Source: Sphingomonadales bacterium | GTDB taxonomy: Bacteria > Pseudomonadota > Alphaproteobacteria > Sphingomonadales > Sphingomonadaceae | Direction: 5' to 3' | DNA: 64,000 nt | Assembly (NCBI GenBank): GCA_025351405.1 | Contig: JANXVZ010000024.1 | Span: forward strand, 1-64,000 | Shown: positions 45,466 to 54,297 of the stretch, piece by piece | Position numbering within the stretch: the stretch's first letter is position 1 | How the letters are laid out: every line of letters begins with the position of its first letter | Notes under the pieces: model-generated | What the model saw: the letters and a program-made list of their open reading frames with translations, nothing else | The model's database searches: none | What the model was told of the DNA's origin: nothing | Translations under genes and position numbers: made by a program

Positions 45466-45484
45466 TCGGCGTGGCATTGTGATC
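45451..45484 (+). repeat. 17-base tandem duplication at the nuoJ/nuoK junction
   Basis: GGCGTGGCATTGTGATC occurs twice in immediate succession (45451-45467 and 45468-45484). Each copy contains a GTGA that overlaps a stop and a GTG start. In copy 1, GTG 45462 overlaps the nuoJ TGA and opens a six-codon frame that ends at TGA 45480-45482. In copy 2, GTG 45479 overlaps that stop and starts nuoK. One copy alone would give a direct nuoJ-nuoK four-base overlap. Confidence 0.9.
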
Positions 45485-45784
45485 GGCTTGTCCCACTATC
45501 TCACCGTCTCGGCGGCGCTGTTCGTGCTGGGGGTGCTCGGCATCTTCATCAACCGCAAGAACGTCATCATCATCCTGATGTCGATCGAGCTTATCCTGTT
45601 GGCGGTGAACATCAATTTCGTCGCGTTCTCGGCCTATCTGCACCAGGTCCATGGCCAGATCTTTGCCATGTTCGTGCTGACCGTCGCGGCCGGCGAGGCG
45701 GCGATCGGGCTTGCCATCCTCGTCATCTATTTCCGCAACCGCGGCACGATCGCGGTTGACGACGCCAGCGTGATGAAGGGCTGA
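45479..45784 (+). CDS. nuoK: NADH-quinone oxidoreductase subunit K
   Basis: Three-helix membrane subunit with the conserved proton-pathway glutamates ([10 protein letters not shown] and [10 protein letters not shown]). GTG 45479 gives 101 residues (V-I-G-L-S-H-Y-L...), the usual length. The longer open frame from 45425 would add foreign residues from the duplicated segment and the nuoJ tail. It ends four bases before the nuoL start. Confidence 0.95.
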   Translation: MIGLSHYLTVSAALFVLGVLGIFINRKNVIIILMSIELILLAVNINFVAFSAYLHQVHGQIFAMFVLTVAAGEAAIGLAILVIYFRNRGTIAVDDASVMKG

Positions 45785-45788
45785 GGTC

Positions 45789-47831
45789 TTGATCCAGCTC
45801 CTCGTCTTCCTGCCGCTTGTTGCGGCCATCATCGCCGGCCTTGGCGGCCGTGTCATCGGGCACACCGCGGCCAAGCTGCTGACCACTGCGGCGCTGTTCA
45901 CCTCGGCGGGGCTCGCCTGGCTGATCTTCGTGCAGTTCTGGCTATCGGGCAGCGCCGGTTATGACGTGCCGGTGCTCGACTGGATCCGTTCGGGCGATCT
46001 CGTCGTCAACTGGGCCTTCAAGGTCGATACGCTGACGGCGGTGATGCTCGTCGTCGTCACCACGGTGTCGGCGCTCGTCCACCTCTACAGCTGGGGCTAT
46101 ATGGAGGAGGACCCGAGCCAGTCGCGGTTCTTTGCCTATCTGTCGCTGTTTACCTTTGCCATGCTGATGCTGGTGACCGCCGACAACCTCGTCCAGATGT
46201 TCATGGGCTGGGAAGGGGTCGGCCTCGCCAGCTATCTGCTGATCGGCTTCTGGTACACCAAGCCGACCGCCAATGCTGCCGCGATCAAGGCGTTCGTCGT
46301 CAACCGGGTCGGCGATTTCGGCTTCTCGCTCGGCATTTTCGGGACGTTCCTGGCGTTCGGAACGGTGTCGATTCCGGCCATCCTGGCAGCCGCCCCGGGG
46401 ATGCAGGGCACGACCTTCTCCTTCCTCGGCGCCCAGGTCGATGTCATGACAACGCTGTGCCTCCTCCTGTTCGTCGGCGCGATGGGCAAGTCGGCGCAAT
46501 TGGGCCTCCACACCTGGCTGCCCGATGCGATGGAGGGCCCGACCCCGGTGTCGGCGCTGATCCATGCGGCGACGATGGTGACGGCCGGCGTGTTCATGGT
46601 CTGCCGCCTGTCGCCGATGTTCGAGACCAGCGCCACGGCGCAGGCGGTGGTGACCTATGTCGGCGCCGCCACGGCATTGTTCGCCGCCTCGGTCGCCATC
46701 GTCCAGACCGACATCAAGCGGGTCATCGCCTATTCGACCTGTTCGCAGCTCGGCTACATGTTCTTTGCAGCAGGGTCGGGCGCCTATGGCGCGGCGATGT
46801 TCCACCTGTTCACCCATGCCTTTTTCAAGGCGCTGCTGTTCCTTGGCGCCGGCTCGGTCATCCACGCGATGCACCATGAGCAGGACATGCGCTTCTACGG
46901 GGGCCTTCGGAAGCACATCCCGATCACTTTCGCGCTGATGACCGTCGGCACACTGGCGCTGACCGGTTTCTTCTTCACCGCCGGCTATTATTCCAAGGAT
47001 GCGATCCTGGAGGCGGCATATGCCAATGGCTCGATCCATGCGGTCGTGGCGTCGCTGGTCGGGCTTGTTGTTGCGGCAATGACGAGTTTTTATTCGTGGC
47101 GGCTGGTGTTCCTGACCTTCTTCGGCGCGCCGCGCTGGGCCGGGTCGGAGCATATCCAGCACGCGCTGCACGGCGCCCATGATCATGAGGATGCGCCGGT
47201 GCACGAGCCAGCCCCGCATGCCGAACCCGCCACCGGCACCGCCGGCTATCATCCGCACGAAAGCCCCTGGACGATGCTGCTGCCGCTGTTCGTCCTTGGT
47301 GCCGGCGCGCTTTTTGCCGGGCTGTTGTTCCACACGGCGTTCGTCGGACCCGAAACCGGTGCCGAATTCTGGCGCGGCAGCCTCGCCTTCCGCGGTGCGC
47401 TGATGGAAGCCGCCGAACACGTCCCCAGCTGGATGGTGGCGGCCCCCAGCGTGGCGTTCTTCGCGGGGCTGGGGCTGGCATGGTTCTATTACCTCGCCAA
47501 ACCCGAGCTGCCGGCAAGGATCGCCGCGGCCATGCCGGGGCTTTATGCCTTCCTCACCCACAAATGGTATTTCGATGAGCTTTACGATGCCATTTTCGTC
47601 CAGCCCGCGTTTGCCATCGGGCGCTTCCTCTGGGTGCGCGGCGACCAGGGCATCATCGATCGCTTCGGCCCCGATGGCGTGGCCGGCGCGGTCAGGGGCA
47701 GCGCCGTTCTCGCGCGCCGTTTCCAGTCGGGCTATGTCTATACCTATGCCCTGGTGATGATCGTCGGGGTCGCGGCGGCAGCCGCCTTCTTCCTTGTGCC
47801 CCACTCCCTCATGGCCGTTGGCGGCCGCTGA
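45789..47831 (+). CDS. nuoL: NADH-quinone oxidoreductase subunit L
   Basis: Large antiporter-like membrane subunit with the long lateral helix at its C-terminus. Family blocks include F-M-G-W-E-G-V-G-L-A-S-Y-L-L-I-G-F-W, L-H-T-W-L-P-D-A-M-E-G-P-T-P-V-S-A-L-I-H-A-A-T-M-V-T-A-G-V and the later Y-S-K-D. The 680-residue length is normal. The start is TTG 45789 (L-I-Q-L-L-V-F-L-P), as there is no ATG nearby in frame. A His/Ala-rich loop around 455-475 is a local insertion. Confidence 0.96.
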   Translation: MIQLLVFLPLVAAIIAGLGGRVIGHTAAKLLTTAALFTSAGLAWLIFVQFWLSGSAGYDVPVLDWIRSGDLVVNWAFKVDTLTAVMLVVVTTVSALVHLYSWGYMEEDPSQSRFFAYLSLFTFAMLMLVTADNLVQMFMGWEGVGLASYLLIGFWYTKPTANAAAIKAFVVNRVGDFGFSLGIFGTFLAFGTVSIPAILAAAPGMQGTTFSFLGAQVDVMTTLCLLLFVGAMGKSAQLGLHTWLPDAMEGPTPVSALIHAATMVTAGVFMVCRLSPMFETSATAQAVVTYVGAATALFAASVAIVQTDIKRVIAYSTCSQLGYMFFAAGSGAYGAAMFHLFTHAFFKALLFLGAGSVIHAMHHEQDMRFYGGLRKHIPITFALMTVGTLALTGFFFTAGYYSKDAILEAAYANGSIHAVVASLVGLVVAAMTSFYSWRLVFLTFFGAPRWAGSEHIQHALHGAHDHEDAPVHEPAPHAEPATGTAGYHPHESPWTMLLPLFVLGAGALFAGLLFHTAFVGPETGAEFWRGSLAFRGALMEAAEHVPSWMVAAPSVAFFAGLGLAWFYYLAKPELPARIAAAMPGLYAFLTHKWYFDELYDAIFVQPAFAIGRFLWVRGDQGIIDRFGPDGVAGAVRGSAVLARRFQSGYVYTYALVMIVGVAAAAAFFLVPHSLMAVGGR

Positions 47832-49372
47832 TGCCTTTGCTTTCGCTCATGATATTGCTGCCGGTGCTGGCGGCGCTGGTGATCTTCATCTTGCCGGGCG
47901 GCGATGCCCAGCGCGCGCGTGTCATCGCGCTTGGGACAACGCTTGTCGAGTTCGGCCTCGGGCTGCTGCTCTGGCGCGATTACGCCACCGATGCCCCGGG
48001 TTTCCAGTTCGTCGAGAAGCTCGACCTGTTCGCGCCGTACCTCAGCTGGCACCTCGGAATCGACGGCATCGCGCTGATGCTGATCATGTTGAGTGTCTTC
48101 CTGATGCCGCTGTGCATCCTTGCATCATGGACCAGCATCCAGAAGCGCGTCCCCGAATATATGGCGGCGTTCCTGCTCATGGAAACGCTGATGATCGGGA
48201 CGTTCGCGGCGCGCGACCTGTTCCTGTTCTACCTGTTCTTCGAGGGCGGCCTGATCCCGATGTTCCTCATCATCGGCATCTGGGGTGGTGGCCGGCGCAT
48301 CTACGCCAGCTACAAATTCTTCCTTTATACCTTGCTCGGCTCGGTGCTGATGCTGCTGGCAATGATCTACATGGCCGGCGTCGCGCAGACGACCGACATC
48401 GGCGAATTGTCACGCTTCGATTTCGCGCCCGACGTGCAGATCTGGCTATTCCTCGCCTTTTTCGCCTCGTTTGCCGTCAAGATGCCGATGTGGCCGGTGC
48501 ACACCTGGCTGCCCGATGCCCATGTCGAAGCACCGACCGCGGGCTCGGTCATCCTTGCCGGCGTGCTGCTGAAACTGGGCGGCTACGGCTTCGTGCGTTT
48601 CTCGCTGCCGATGTTCCCCGATGCTTCGGCGCACCTCATCTGGCTGGTGTTCGGCCTGTCGATGGTCGCCGTGGTTTATACCTCGTTGGTGGCGCTGGTG
48701 CAGTCCGACATGAAAAAGCTCATCGCCTATTCGTCGGTGGCGCACATGGCGTTCGTCACGGCGGGGCTGTTCGCGCTCAACACCCAGGGCATCGAAGGTT
48801 CGCTGATGATGATGCTCAGCCACGGGTTGGTATCGGCGGCGTTGTTCCTGTGCGTCGGTGTCGTCTACGACCGTCTCCACACCCGCGAGATCGCCCGCTA
48901 TGGTGGCCTCGCCAACAACATGCCGCGCTATGCGTTGCTGTTCATGTTCTTCACCATGGCGTCGGTGGGCTTGCCGGCGACGAGTGGCTTTATCGCCGAA
49001 TTCCTGGTGTTGATCGGCCTCTACCAGACGTCGACCTGGGCGACGCTGGTGATGACGACGGGGATCATCCTCGGCGCCGCCTACATGTTATGGCTTTACC
49101 GCCGTGTCGTCTTCGGCACTGCCGCGGGCGATGACACCCGGGCGATGCACGATCTTTCGACCCGCGAGGTTGTCATCCTGGCGCCGATCGCCGCCGCCGT
49201 GCTGTGGATGGGTATCTATCCGGCCAGCTTCCAGGCGCCGATGAAGCCGGCGATCGCCGCGATCATGACGCGGCTCGATGGCCGCGAATTGGCGACGCTG
49301 CCGACATGGCTGTCGTTCTCATCGCGCGCCGCGGTTGTCGCCGACCCTGCAACGCCCGAGGCGGCCCGATGA
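47831..49372 (+). CDS. nuoM: NADH-quinone oxidoreductase subunit M
   Basis: Antiporter-like proton-pumping membrane subunit. The core has F-F-E-G-G-L-I-P-M-F-L-I-I-G-I-W-G, V-H-T-W-L-P-D-A-H-V-E-A-P-T-A-G-S-V-I-L-A-G-V-L-L-K-L-G-G-Y-G and Y-S-S-V-A-H-M-A-F. 513 residues with about 14 helices. It shares one base with the nuoL stop and overlaps nuoN by four bases. Confidence 0.97.
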   Translation: MPLLSLMILLPVLAALVIFILPGGDAQRARVIALGTTLVEFGLGLLLWRDYATDAPGFQFVEKLDLFAPYLSWHLGIDGIALMLIMLSVFLMPLCILASWTSIQKRVPEYMAAFLLMETLMIGTFAARDLFLFYLFFEGGLIPMFLIIGIWGGGRRIYASYKFFLYTLLGSVLMLLAMIYMAGVAQTTDIGELSRFDFAPDVQIWLFLAFFASFAVKMPMWPVHTWLPDAHVEAPTAGSVILAGVLLKLGGYGFVRFSLPMFPDASAHLIWLVFGLSMVAVVYTSLVALVQSDMKKLIAYSSVAHMAFVTAGLFALNTQGIEGSLMMMLSHGLVSAALFLCVGVVYDRLHTREIARYGGLANNMPRYALLFMFFTMASVGLPATSGFIAEFLVLIGLYQTSTWATLVMTTGIILGAAYMLWLYRRVVFGTAAGDDTRAMHDLSTREVVILAPIAAAVLWMGIYPASFQAPMKPAIAAIMTRLDGRELATLPTWLSFSSRAAVVADPATPEAAR

Positions 49373-50832
49373 ACCCCACATTCGATTCGATCCGTATCGC
49401 CGGGCCGGAAGCGGTCCTCACGGCCGGCGCGCTGGTAACCCTGATGATCGGCACCTTCACCGGCGATCGCGGGCTGCGCGCGCTGACCTATGTGGCGGTG
49501 CTCATTCTCGCCATCGCCGGCTTCAGCCTGATGCAGGCGCCCGCCGGGGTGACGCAATATGCGTTCGGCGATTTCTACGTCGCCGACAGCTTCTCGTCGT
49601 TCCTCAAGGTACTGATCATCGGCGCTGCCGCCGCTTCCATGCTGCTGGCGCTACCCTATCTCGGCGATGCCAGGACGGGCCGGTTCGAATATCCGGTGCT
49701 GTTGATGCTGGCGACACTCGGCATGTGCATGATGGTCAGCGCCAATGACTTGCTGTCGCTTTACATCGGCCTCGAACTGCAGAGCTTGGCCGCCTATGTG
49801 CTGGCGGCCTTCCATCGCGGCGAATCGCGGTCGTCCGAAGCGGGGCTGAAGTATTTCGTGCTGGGCGCGCTGGCCTCCGGCATCCTGCTTTACGGGGTGA
49901 GCCTCGTTTACGGATTTGCCGGCACCACCAGCTTTGTTGGCATCAGCAACGTCGTCGCGGCTGCGCCGGCGCGATCGCTGGGGATATTGTTCGGGCTGGT
50001 ATTCATCATCTCCGGGCTGGCCTTCAAGATTTCGGCGGTGCCGTTCCATATGTGGACACCCGACGTTTACGAAGGCGCGCCGACCCCCGTGGCGGCGTTC
50101 TTTTCGGCGGCGCCCAAGGCGGCGGCGATGGGGCTGCTGGTTCGCGTTCTCGTCGTCGGCTTCGGCGCAATGGCGCTCGATTGGCAGCAGATCGTCATCT
50201 TCCTTTCGATAGCGTCGATGCTGCTCGGCGCCGTCGGCGCGATCGGCCAAAGCAATATCAAGCGGCTGCTTGCCTATTCATCGATCGCCAACGTCGGCTT
50301 TGCGCTCGTCGGGCTTTCGGCGGCGACACCCAAGGGCATCGAGGGCCTGCTATTCTATCTTGCGGTCTATCTGGCGATGACGCTGGGCAGCTTTCTCGTG
50401 CTGCTGCAGTTGCGCCGCGCCGATGGCGGGCCGGTGGAATTGATGACCGACCTTTCGGGCCTCTCCAAGGTGCGCCCCGGCCTTGCCGCTGCCATGGCGA
50501 TCTTCATGTTCAGCCTTGCCGGCATCCCGCCGCTGCTCGGCTTCTGGCCCAAGTTCGCGGTGTTCACCGCGGCGGTGGATGCCGGGCTATGGCCATTGGC
50601 GATCATCGGGGTGATCGCGTCCGTCATCGGCGCCTATTACTATCTCCGCCTCGTCAAGATCATGTATTTCGACGAAGCCGGTGTCGCAGTGATCAGCGAT
50701 GGCGGCCGCACCAATGGCGCCCTTATAGCGGCGGCGGCGCTGTTCTGCTCGCCGATCGGGATGCTGGCGATCACGCCGATCGTTTCCGCGGCGGGGCGTG
50801 CAGCGGCCGTTGTCTTCCAGGTCGCGGGTTGA
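49369..50832 (+). CDS. nuoN: NADH-quinone oxidoreductase subunit N
   Basis: Third antiporter-like subunit of the membrane arm. Family blocks L-Y-I-G-L-E-L-Q-S-L-A-A-Y-V-L-A, S-E-A-G-L-K-Y-F-V-L-G-A-L-A-S-G and P-F-H-M-W-T-P-D-V-Y-E-G-A-P-T-P-V are present. ATG 49369 gives 487 residues; the upstream frame is antisense-type noise. The TTGA overlap with birA suggests coupling. Confidence 0.96.
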   Translation: MNPTFDSIRIAGPEAVLTAGALVTLMIGTFTGDRGLRALTYVAVLILAIAGFSLMQAPAGVTQYAFGDFYVADSFSSFLKVLIIGAAAASMLLALPYLGDARTGRFEYPVLLMLATLGMCMMVSANDLLSLYIGLELQSLAAYVLAAFHRGESRSSEAGLKYFVLGALASGILLYGVSLVYGFAGTTSFVGISNVVAAAPARSLGILFGLVFIISGLAFKISAVPFHMWTPDVYEGAPTPVAAFFSAAPKAAAMGLLVRVLVVGFGAMALDWQQIVIFLSIASMLLGAVGAIGQSNIKRLLAYSSIANVGFALVGLSAATPKGIEGLLFYLAVYLAMTLGSFLVLLQLRRADGGPVELMTDLSGLSKVRPGLAAAMAIFMFSLAGIPPLLGFWPKFAVFTAAVDAGLWPLAIIGVIASVIGAYYYLRLVKIMYFDEAGVAVISDGGRTNGALIAAAALFCSPIGMLAITPIVSAAGRAAAVVFQVAG

Positions 50833-51563
50833 ACACACCGACGTCAGGTGCGCCCCGCGGCCAGAGCTTTACGTGGCTCGACGAGACCGGATCGACCAAC
50901 GACTGGCTGCTGTCCCGCGCGGCGGAGCTTGCCGATGAGCAATGGGTGGTTACCGACCGCCAGACCGCGGGGCGCGGGCGGCGCGGGCGCTTGTGGCATG
51001 ATGGCGCCGGCAACCTGATGGCATCGGTGCTGGTGCGGCCCCAGCCCGGCGATGGCCCGGCGCAGCAATTGTCCTTCGTGGCGGCGCTGGCGCTGCACGA
51101 TGCAATGGCAGTGGTGACAGGCCCGGCGCGGCTCGGGCTGAAATGGCCCAACGACCTGCTGCTCGACGGCGCGAAACTGTCGGGCATCTTGCTTGAACGC
51201 CAGGGCGATGCTGTGGTCATCGGCTTCGGCGCCAACCTCGCCCATGCGCCGGCGGATACGGAGCGCCCGGCGATTTCGCTTGCGGCTGCAGGTTTTGCAG
51301 CACCGGCAGCCAATGTCGTGGCCATGCGCCTCGGGGCGGCGTTTGCCATGCGCCGCGCGCTTTGGCGTGCCGAAGGCTTTGCGCCGGTTCGTCGTGACTG
51401 GCTGGCGCACGCTGCAGGGCTGGGGGAGCGCATTGCCGCGCGCCTGGGCGTCGAAACGCTGGAGGGCCGCTTCGAAGGGCTCGACGCCGATGGTGCGCTT
51501 GCGCTGCGCCTCGATAGCGGCGAATTGCGCGCCATCCACGCAGGCGAGGTTTTTGCACTGTGA
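50829..51563 (+). CDS. birA: Biotin--[acetyl-CoA-carboxylase] ligase, short form
   Basis: Attaches biotin to the biotin carboxyl carrier protein. The 244-residue product has the catalytic core: D-E-T-G-S-T-N-D, T-A-G-R-G-R-R-G-R (biotinyl-AMP loop), K-W-P-N-D-L-L-L and G-I-L-L-E. It lacks the N-terminal helix-turn-helix of E. coli BirA, so it is not a repressor. The start is TTG 50829, overlapping the nuoN stop. This nuoN-birA-coaX-rnj order is typical of sphingomonads. Confidence 0.93.
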   Translation: MNTPTSGAPRGQSFTWLDETGSTNDWLLSRAAELADEQWVVTDRQTAGRGRRGRLWHDGAGNLMASVLVRPQPGDGPAQQLSFVAALALHDAMAVVTGPARLGLKWPNDLLLDGAKLSGILLERQGDAVVIGFGANLAHAPADTERPAISLAAAGFAAPAANVVAMRLGAAFAMRRALWRAEGFAPVRRDWLAHAAGLGERIAARLGVETLEGRFEGLDADGALALRLDSGELRAIHAGEVFAL

Positions 51564-51582
51564 TGATCGGGAGTGCCGGCTG

Positions 51583-52395
51583 ATGCTGCTCGCCATCGAC
51601 GTTGGAAATACCAACATTGTCTTTGCCATATGCGACGGCAACACCATCAAGTGGCGCTGGCGGATTTCCACCGACGGGCAGCGAACGGCGGATGAATACG
51701 CCGTCTGGCTGCACCAGCTCATGCAGCTGGAAGGCGTCGAGCGCGCCCATATCGATGCAGCGATCATCGCCACTGTCGTGCCGCAGACCCTGTTCAACCT
51801 GCAGCGGTTGTGCCGGAAATACTTTCACGTCGAGGCCCTGATCGTCGCCGTCGGGGAAATCGACTTCGGCATCACCATCGACTTGCCCAACCCGGCTGAA
51901 GTCGGGGCGGACCGGATCGTCAACGCCATCGCCGCCCATGCCGCCCATGCCGGCAACGTCATCGTTGTCGATTTCGGCACCGCCACCACCTTCGACGTCG
52001 TTGCCGCGGACGGTGCCTACAAGGGTGGCGTCATCGCACCGGGAATTAACCTTTCGATGGACGCGCTGTACCAGGCAGCCGCCAAACTGCCGCGCATCGC
52101 CGTCGAGCCGCCGGCGGAACACCTGGGGGTAATCGGCAAGGGCACCGTCCATGCCATGCAGTCCGGCGTGTTCTGGGGGTATGTCGGGCTTATTGAAGGA
52201 TTGGTCGCACGCATTACATCAGAGGTATCGAACAGCCCCGGTGGCCCGGTTACCGTCATCGCCACCGGCGGACTTGCCACATTGTTCAGCCGCCACACAT
52301 CCGCCATCGATAGCGTCGATGGGGATTTGACCATTCGCGGATTGATCCGCCTCCACACGCTCAATGCAAATAACGAAAAGAAAAATACGGAATGA
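51583..52395 (+). CDS. coaX: Type III pantothenate kinase
   Basis: First step of CoA synthesis; type III enzymes are insensitive to CoA feedback. The actin-like ATPase motifs are complete: D-V-G-N-T-N at the start, D-F-G-T-A-T-T-F-D-V-V in the middle, and G-G-V-I-A-P-G, with A-T-G-G-L-A later. ATG 51583 was chosen as it starts the first strand (M-L-L-A-I-D-V-G). 270 residues. It overlaps rnj by four bases. Confidence 0.95.
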   Translation: MLLAIDVGNTNIVFAICDGNTIKWRWRISTDGQRTADEYAVWLHQLMQLEGVERAHIDAAIIATVVPQTLFNLQRLCRKYFHVEALIVAVGEIDFGITIDLPNPAEVGADRIVNAIAAHAAHAGNVIVVDFGTATTFDVVAADGAYKGGVIAPGINLSMDALYQAAAKLPRIAVEPPAEHLGVIGKGTVHAMQSGVFWGYVGLIEGLVARITSEVSNSPGGPVTVIATGGLATLFSRHTSAIDSVDGDLTIRGLIRLHTLNANNEKKNTE

Positions 52396-54038
52396 AACCT
52401 GGTAAAGAACTGATCTTCCTGCCGCTTGGCGGTTCAGGCGAGATCGGCATGAACGTCAATCTCTATGGCTGCAACGGCAAATGGGTGATGGTCGATCTCG
52501 GCATGACCTTTGCCGATCCGTCCTATCCCGGCGTCGATCTCGTGCTGCCGGACCTCAGCTTCATCGAGGATCGCGCCAAGGACCTGCTCGGCATCGTGCT
52601 CACGCATGGCCATGAAGACCATATCGGCGCCATCCCCTACCTCGCCGCCGATCTTGGCGTGCCGTTGTATGCGACGCCGTTCACCGCCGGGCTCATTCGC
52701 AAGAAGCTCGACGAGGAGGGCCTGTCGAAGGAGGTCAAGCTGCACATCATCCCGATGGGCGGGACCCTGCAACTCGGTGATTTCGGCTTCAAATATGTGG
52801 CGCTGGCGCATTCGATTCCCGAAGGCAATGCGCTGATCATCGATACGCCCTATGGCCGGATTTTCCATACCGGCGACTGGAAGCTCGATGACGGCCCGCT
52901 GCTCGGCGACCCGGCGAGCGCGGCGCAGCTTACCGCGATCGGCGATGCCGGCGTGCTGGCGATGGTCGGCGATTCGACAAATGTCTTCAACGCCGAAGCC
53001 TCGGGCAGCGAGACCGGCGTCCGCGAAGGGCTGTTGAAGCTCATCAAGGCGCGGAAGACGGGGCGCGTGGTCGTCACCACCTTCGCCTCGAATGCGGCGC
53101 GGCTGGCAACGCTCGGCTATGTCGCCAAGGAAACCGGGCGGCACCTCGTGCTCGCTGGGCGGTCGATGGACCGCATCACCGAAGTCGCCAAGGCAACGGG
53201 CTATCTGAAGGATATGCCGCCGACGCTGTCCTGGGCCAATGCTGCCAGCATGGATCCATCCAAGCTGTTGATCCTGTGCACCGGGGCACAGGGTGAGCCG
53301 CAGGCGGCCTTGAGCCGCATCGCCGATGGCAGCCACCCGGCGATCAAGCTGGAGGCCGGCGATCTCGTCGTCTATTCCTCTAAGCAGATCCCCGGCAACG
53401 AACTCGCCATCGGCCGGGTGCAGAACGCGCTGGCCACCCGCGGTATCGAGGTCATCACCGAAAAGCAGGCGCATGTGCACGTTTCGGGCCACCCCGGTGC
53501 GCCCGAGCTTGCGGAAATGTATCGCTGGATTCGCCCGCAGATCGCCATCCCGGTGCACGGCGAACGCCGCCATATGGAGGCCCATGCCCGCCTGGCGCTG
53601 GCCAGTGGCGTCAAAAAGGCGATGGTGCCGATCAACGGCAGCGCCATCCGGCTCGCCCCCGATGGTCCCAAGCTGCTCAGCCATGAAAAGGTCGGCCGGC
53701 TGGTTCTCGATGGCGATGTCATCCTGCCCGCCGACGGGATCACCATCGTCGAGCGCCGCCGGCTGATGCACAGCGGCTATATGAGCGCCACCATCGTGCT
53801 CAACCGCGACGGCAAGCTGGCCGCCCCACCGGCGATCATCGCCCAGGGCGTGCCGGTGGAAGAGGACAAGGCCGATTTCCTGGCCCAGTGTTCGGAAGCC
53901 GCCGCCGGCGCCGCCAAGAAGGCCGACCAGAAGCAACCGGAAAAGTTCGCCGAAGCCGTGCGTGTCGCCGTCCGCCGCGTCGCCCGCGAATGGACGGGCA
54001 AAAAGCCGGTAACCGAAGTCCAGGTCGTTCGGCTGTAG
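52392..54038 (+). CDS. rnj: Ribonuclease J
   Basis: Metallo-beta-lactamase/beta-CASP nuclease that degrades and matures RNA by 5'-3' exonuclease and endonuclease action. The metal-binding motif T-H-G-H-E-D-H-I-G-A lies at about 74-83, with further ligands in H-T-G-D-W and D-S-T-N-V-F-N. The beta-CASP part (G-R-S-M-D-R) and C-terminal H-V-S-G-H-P-G and P-V-H-G-E-R-R-H segments are present. 548 residues, normal. A DUF1467 protein gene follows with a short gap. Confidence 0.96.
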   Translation: MKPGKELIFLPLGGSGEIGMNVNLYGCNGKWVMVDLGMTFADPSYPGVDLVLPDLSFIEDRAKDLLGIVLTHGHEDHIGAIPYLAADLGVPLYATPFTAGLIRKKLDEEGLSKEVKLHIIPMGGTLQLGDFGFKYVALAHSIPEGNALIIDTPYGRIFHTGDWKLDDGPLLGDPASAAQLTAIGDAGVLAMVGDSTNVFNAEASGSETGVREGLLKLIKARKTGRVVVTTFASNAARLATLGYVAKETGRHLVLAGRSMDRITEVAKATGYLKDMPPTLSWANAASMDPSKLLILCTGAQGEPQAALSRIADGSHPAIKLEAGDLVVYSSKQIPGNELAIGRVQNALATRGIEVITEKQAHVHVSGHPGAPELAEMYRWIRPQIAIPVHGERRHMEAHARLALASGVKKAMVPINGSAIRLAPDGPKLLSHEKVGRLVLDGDVILPADGITIVERRRLMHSGYMSATIVLNRDGKLAAPPAIIAQGVPVEEDKADFLAQCSEAAAGAAKKADQKQPEKFAEAVRVAVRRVAREWTGKKPVTEVQVVRL

Positions 54039-54042
54039 TGCA

Positions 54043-54297
54043 ATGTCGCTGACGTTGGGCACGGCCATCTACCTGTGCATCTGGTCGCTGACCCTGTTCG
54101 CGGTGCTGCCTTTCCGGGTGCGCACCAGCCGTGAACAGGGCAGCCGACCGGTGCCCGGTGAAGCCGATTCAGCGCCGGTAAACCCGATGCTGTGGTGGAA
54201 GCTGAAGTGGACGACGATCATCGCGACGGTGCTGTTCGCGCTGTTCTACGCCAATTACGTCAAGGGTTGGGTAACGCTGGACAGCTTCCCGGGCTGA
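54043..54297 (+). CDS. DUF1467 small membrane protein
   Basis: An 84-residue protein with two membrane helices (about 5-23 and 57-77) and the family features W-S-L-T-L-F-A-V-L-P-F-R-V-R-T, P-x-N-P-x-L-W-W-K-L and F-Y-A-N-Y-V-K-G-W. Its function is unknown; it regularly follows rnj in sphingomonads, and may be co-transcribed. It is the last intact gene of this block. Confidence 0.88.
   Translation: MSLTLGTAIYLCIWSLTLFAVLPFRVRTSREQGSRPVPGEADSAPVNPMLWWKLKWTTIIATVLFALFYANYVKGWVTLDSFPG

Noticed and set aside
45425-45784. A longer nuoK beginning at ATG 45425
   Set aside because: The extra 18 residues read through the nuoJ tail and the duplicated segment out of family; nuoK proteins are about 100 residues, as from GTG 45479.
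45942-47804. A 620-codon minus-strand frame opposite nuoL
   Set aside because: Antisense shadow of a well-supported gene; His/Arg-rich, no start signal, no family match.
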